This document shows positions 59,751 through 64,000 of a DNA stretch of 64,000 nt, one piece after another. The first letter of the stretch is position 1. The number at the start of each line of letters is the position of its first letter. The translations under genes and the position numbers were made by a program. The stretch is taken from contig NC_052027.1 in the NCBI RefSeq assembly GCF_015832195.1, positions 9,792,149 to 9,856,148 on the forward strand, read 5' to 3'. This DNA comes from Motacilla alba alba (lineage: Eukaryota > Chordata > Aves > Passeriformes > Motacillidae). Below the pieces are notes generated by a model. The model ran no database searches. It was not told where the DNA came from and worked only from the letters and a program-made list of their open reading frames with translations.

Positions 59751-61576
59751 CAGGGCAGATTCCCAAGATGAGAGCTAAGGCACACTTACTGTATGCAATC
59801 CAGAACAGATCGTATAAGGATGAGGCTCTGGGAAATTCTGCCATCACAACTTTCTACTGTCCAAAAAGATCACCACAGTACAACTTACTGATCTTTTAGT
59901 TGTGTTCTTTTATGGGTTATCTTCAAGACTGCTTCTCTATTAAAAAAAAAACCCCAAAACAGCACTCAACCTGTACATCCAGGTGGTGACAATACATCTA
60001 CACCAGAGCTCAGAGCTGGGGGTGTGCAGCACTCCAAGGTGCATGGCAAACCTCTCTGCCTCTCTTCTGGCTATGCAGTGGTGTGGAAGATGCGAGCTTA
60101 TTGGGTGCCAGGCATAAGGGTGTCAGCAAGAACAAAAACACTGACCCAGACCTGAGATTATTCTGAGTATCTCAACATTGAGGTCAAAGGCCAAAGTGGG
60201 GACTACCTCTTGTGATACTCATGGTCTTCCTCAGCCTTGTGTTAAGACATCCTGCACAGAAGCTTTCAATGTCACTGCATAAATTATGTACTTAGATTTA
60301 TGATTAACTGAAAACCAATGCTAGCAGTGTTTAACAACTCTCAAGAGCTCCAAATAGAAAATAAAGAAGAATATAAAATAAAATCCCCAAAACATTTGCA
60401 ACAGACCTTACCATTTTCAATGACAAACGGGTACACACAAATGTGAGGAATATAAAACCCAAGTACCCTTAATACCCTCCCTTAAACAAATCCCATCCCA
60501 ACTGCACTCACCAATCGGGACTTCTGTCCCCTCCTCAATGTAGATGGGCAGTGGTGATTCCTCCATAGGATGAGGCACTGATGGAAAGTAATGAATTGTG
60601 GTAGTATTTGTCGCAAAGTGACTAAAATAAGATGGTCCCTTTCTTAGCATTACAACTACATATGGCTGGTTACTATCACAAAGAGCCCCTTCTCAAAGTG
60701 GTCACAGGGACCGGCCCAAGCCACGGCCTGAGGGGTTAATCCCCACTAAGCACTCGCTGCCACAGGAGCCAACTCTCTGAACAGGACCTGGGAGAGATCC
60801 CTGTCCTGGATGCTTCACCATCCTGCCATTTCAAACTCAATACTCCCATCCCTGGAGTTTAACTCCCTTTTGGAAACTCCCACTGTTGTAGAGCCAAGGG
60901 AAGCCAATGCACAGACAGGCACAAACAGAGTTATTGAGTCAAAGTCATAATATTTCATGCACAGAACCAGAGGAGAGAGGCTCTGGTGCTCAAAGCTTGC
61001 CGTTAGCCATTGAAAAGCCACAGCATGTGATGGAAGGCTGCACTGCAAACGGTCTCTGGACCACTGACTTTTCATTACTCATTTCAGAGTGTATGTATTG
61101 GACTTAGGAATTTTCTTTGAGATGCTGCAATCTCCAAGCAAAACTCCCCATCAAAACTCCCCATCTGCACTGTGTGGTTATTCTGCAATTTCCAGACACT
61201 GTACAGTCACTGCTGTAGGGTTCATCTGTTTGGATTCTTCTCTATTTGGGAGCTTCTTCCCTTAAAGGGGTTTTTGCTTCACCATTTCCCCTTTATAATC
61301 TATGGGAAGCATATGCTTCACAGGATTTTCAAGAGATTTGAATTTCCCATTCTAGAATGAAATAATAATGAGCTACAAATGTTGAAAATGTTCATACTCA
61401 AAAACCTTCTGGATTTTTTTCTTCTCTGTTACCTTTTAAAAATGATCATGTACCTTCTCAAAGATACAAATGCTTAACCTAGTCTCAGCTAGGATTCCCA
61501 GCAGCAGGAAAGGAGGATTCTTTAATCCTTGGTGGGGTATCCTTCACTTAGTACTGGATTTCTTTGGTTTGGGTTT

Positions 61577-61614
61577 TTTTTTTTTGGTTTTTTTTGTTTT
61601 TGTTTTTTTTTTTA
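61577..61614. repeat. T-rich low-complexity tract
   Basis: T runs of 7-11 separated by single or double G (gttttttttttttgg and gtttttgttttttt). It explains a hydrophobic Phe/Val-rich chance frame on the plus strand. Confidence 0.9.
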
Positions 61615-64000
61615 AAGATTGTCTTATCCATGAAACCAGCCAAGGAACACTTGTGGTTTAAAGCTATTAAATAAAGCATCTAACAATGTTTCTGCTAGCA
61701 ACACAACCAGAATAAAGAGTGTTTTCAACAGATGCTTGACTAGCAACAGGCATATCAAGAACCCCACGCTGGTGTTTGCAGGATGCAAAGGGCTGCCAGC
61801 TCCTGCCTTTCCATCAGCCCACCCCTCGCTCACGTGGAGGATGAAGGGAAGCACAGGGGAGAGGAAGAGCAGAACACGGCTGCCTACAGAACTACTGTAC
61901 AAGCCACAGAAATCATGGTCTACCGGGACGCCTTGCGCAAGCCACTTTTATCTAGAAGCTGAACTAACATTCCAGCTCAACAATAGCAAAAAAACATTTG
62001 TTACCACACGGCATTTTGCTACATATTAACCAGCAAGTTGCTACGCAAGCATAATGGAGTGCTGCAATTCTGAGATACATGTTGTTAAAAAATAATAAAT
62101 TGATTTATGGGAAATCAGCCTGAGGTGAGTGCTCGTGGGCTTGCCATGCCACTGGACACAGTACATGCTCGGAAGTTATGCGAAGCAGGCTCTGCATTGG
62201 GAACAATGCAGTCATTTTCCTTGCTAAGCTAATTTTGCATAGAGGCAATGAGAGTCTTCATCTATGCAGCCCTGTAAAACATTTAATCAGATTTATTTAC
62301 TAGGAAGAAATACCAGAGCAGAGCTTTCTATACTACTCAACAGTTTTCAAAGCTGAGATCTGCGAAAAAAAAACAACAAACAGGTCGCTAGATAGTGTGG
62401 AAAAAATCCAGCTGGGTTTTTATGATGTGCAGCTTTCTCAGTCCCCCGAAGAATACTTTAACAGGCTCCCCCAGACTGAGAGCCAGGCTGGAGCCAAATG
62501 CTTTCACAGAACATTTGCAACAGTACCCACCAAAGGCTGGCGGCATCTACTCTTGCTTTAACGGGCATCACCATAGGTTGCAGAGAAGGCCTGAAATACC
62601 TACGGGCTATTTAAGGCCAGGTACACACAGACACTCTCTCTAACCCATACACACACACCACACACCTGCACATAACAAACGGCTCTACGGGCAGAACTTG
62701 GATTCTGTAGGATCCAAGGCACAAAAGCTGAATTTGTCACAGCGTTTGGGGAGCAAGGACTCTGGGGTGCTAAATACAGCTCTCACTTATGTTTGTTTTG
62801 GGCAAACCATTTTAACATTATCCCTCCAGGATTTACACACCGACTTTATGGGCATGCTGCTTAAATGCCTACAAAGCATTTTGCAATGTTTTCTAAATTC
62901 TGTGGTGATACACACAGAAGAACTGCACAGACAGATTTAAGATATCAGTTGCTGAGCATTATTGCTGCCTAACTACAGCCTATTTTTACATGCTCTATAC
63001 TTGGTTTCTACAAATAGATGGTAAGTGTTCAGTATTTTAATGTTTTAATGAGTTTTTAAGCCTTTTTGTAATTTCATAAACAAGCATAAATAACACTTAC
63101 ATGAAGAAGAATCTCTGCTGAATGTATTTTCTTTTCCTGTTTGGAAAAAAAAAGAAAGAAAAAGAAAAGGGAAAAAATATTTTAAAGGAAAAAAATGGGT
63201 CCAGCAAAATAAGTCAGACATGTTTCAATGCTACAATGCACTGCGTTTTCTGAATTTCATCAGTAAAAACTTCTACTTGAAGAACACCAAGACACTGAAT
63301 GTAATACCAATGTCAAAACAGGAGATCACTTCTTCCGTGTTTAATCCTATATAGAACATCACAGGAGATATGACTATATCCCTCTAAATAGCAGGACAAT
63401 TACACTGCAGCAGTGAAATAAAATACAAATGCCATGTGAACTGGATCAAAAATGAAAAAAAATAAAAGAACCTTTAACTACATTCCAGCTCAGTGATAAC
63501 CCCTTGGCTCAGTGTATGGGTTGTTCTCCTACCTATGGACATGGGACTTACACTGTGATGCAGGGCCCCCCTGCTGCCTTTTGGAACAGCAAGTTTGTTT
63601 TTCCATGCCAGTGCTCAAGCACTGACTGCATTCAAGCCCAGGTTGGGCAGGCACAGCAGCGAAGGCATCCTTCGAGGCTGTGACAATTCAGAGTGACAGA
63701 GAACCACAACAGGAAACGCAGCAACTGCTAAAATGGGGAACCTTCCCAACAGGCCTTAACAGCCACCTCCTGCAGCCATGGGACTGCCACCCTGCTGCCA
63801 CCCACCCAAAGCTTGCTGGCATTTGGTTCACACTCCCCTTCCACCAGCTGAGCTGGTGGGTTTGGTGGATGCTCTTGGAACAGGGTTTAGGGCTGGCACT
63901 AAATGGCATTTTGCTGGTGTAAATCTGGACACATTGGGAAAAAAGAGACTGACAGAAATACAGAGGCTGCTGTAGGACACCAGCCATGGTTTCAGAGTCA

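Larger units (their letters stand above)
43974..64000 (-). other. SLC6A6: Probable SLC6A6 5' intron and/or upstream flank (20 kb, no recognised exon)
   Basis: The start-codon exon has its own acceptor, so at least one 5' noncoding exon lies at higher coordinates. I see no CpG island, strong promoter or recognisable exon before 64000, so the transcription start is probably outside the window. The stretch contains two decayed CR1-like fragments (about 55395-55590 and 59190-59750), tandem duplications at 57629-57670 and 57786-57821, CpG clusters at 52681-52717 and 54914-54957, and a T-rich tract at about 61577-61614. Confidence 0.6.

Overview
The window is vertebrate nuclear DNA, most likely from a bird. 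The species cannot be named from sequence alone. The evidence is two intron-split genes with canonical vertebrate splice sites, short introns, few interspersed repeats, and recognisable decayed CR1 LINE sequence, the typical retroposon of birds and reptiles. There are no bacterial features, operons or CRISPR arrays. Most open frames in the window are chance frames in introns or UTRs.

Layout: (1) Positions 1-7925, plus strand: the 3' end of GRIP2 (glutamate receptor interacting protein 2). Three coding exons give the last 193 residues, including the seventh PDZ domain, followed by a 3' UTR of about 1.9 kb with a good polyadenylation site. (2) About 7926-10005: a short intergenic spacer. (3) About 10005-43973, minus strand: the complete coding region of SLC6A6 (TauT, the Na+/Cl- coupled taurine transporter). 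It has 13 coding exons encoding 620 residues, the same length as human TauT as I recall it, followed downstream by a probable 3' UTR of up to 7 kb. (4) 43974-64000: about 20 kb with no recognisable exon. This is probably the first intron of SLC6A6 and/or its upstream flank, and the 5' noncoding exon and promoter seem to lie beyond the window. It holds two decayed CR1-like fragments, small CpG clusters and low-complexity tracts.

The two genes converge tail to tail, the arrangement I know from human 3p25. They are not known to act together: GRIP2 is a synaptic PDZ scaffold and SLC6A6 is a plasma-membrane taurine carrier.

No new biological system is visible. The observations most worth checking are all in SLC6A6: a 113-bp GC-AG intron; a cysteine at residue 322, where mammals carry the serine reported as a protein kinase C target; and a 33-bp tandem copy of the exon 3/intron 3 boundary whose only mismatch destroys the donor G of the extra copy. 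Exon numbers below count coding exons only. Comparisons with human proteins are from memory and were not aligned by software.
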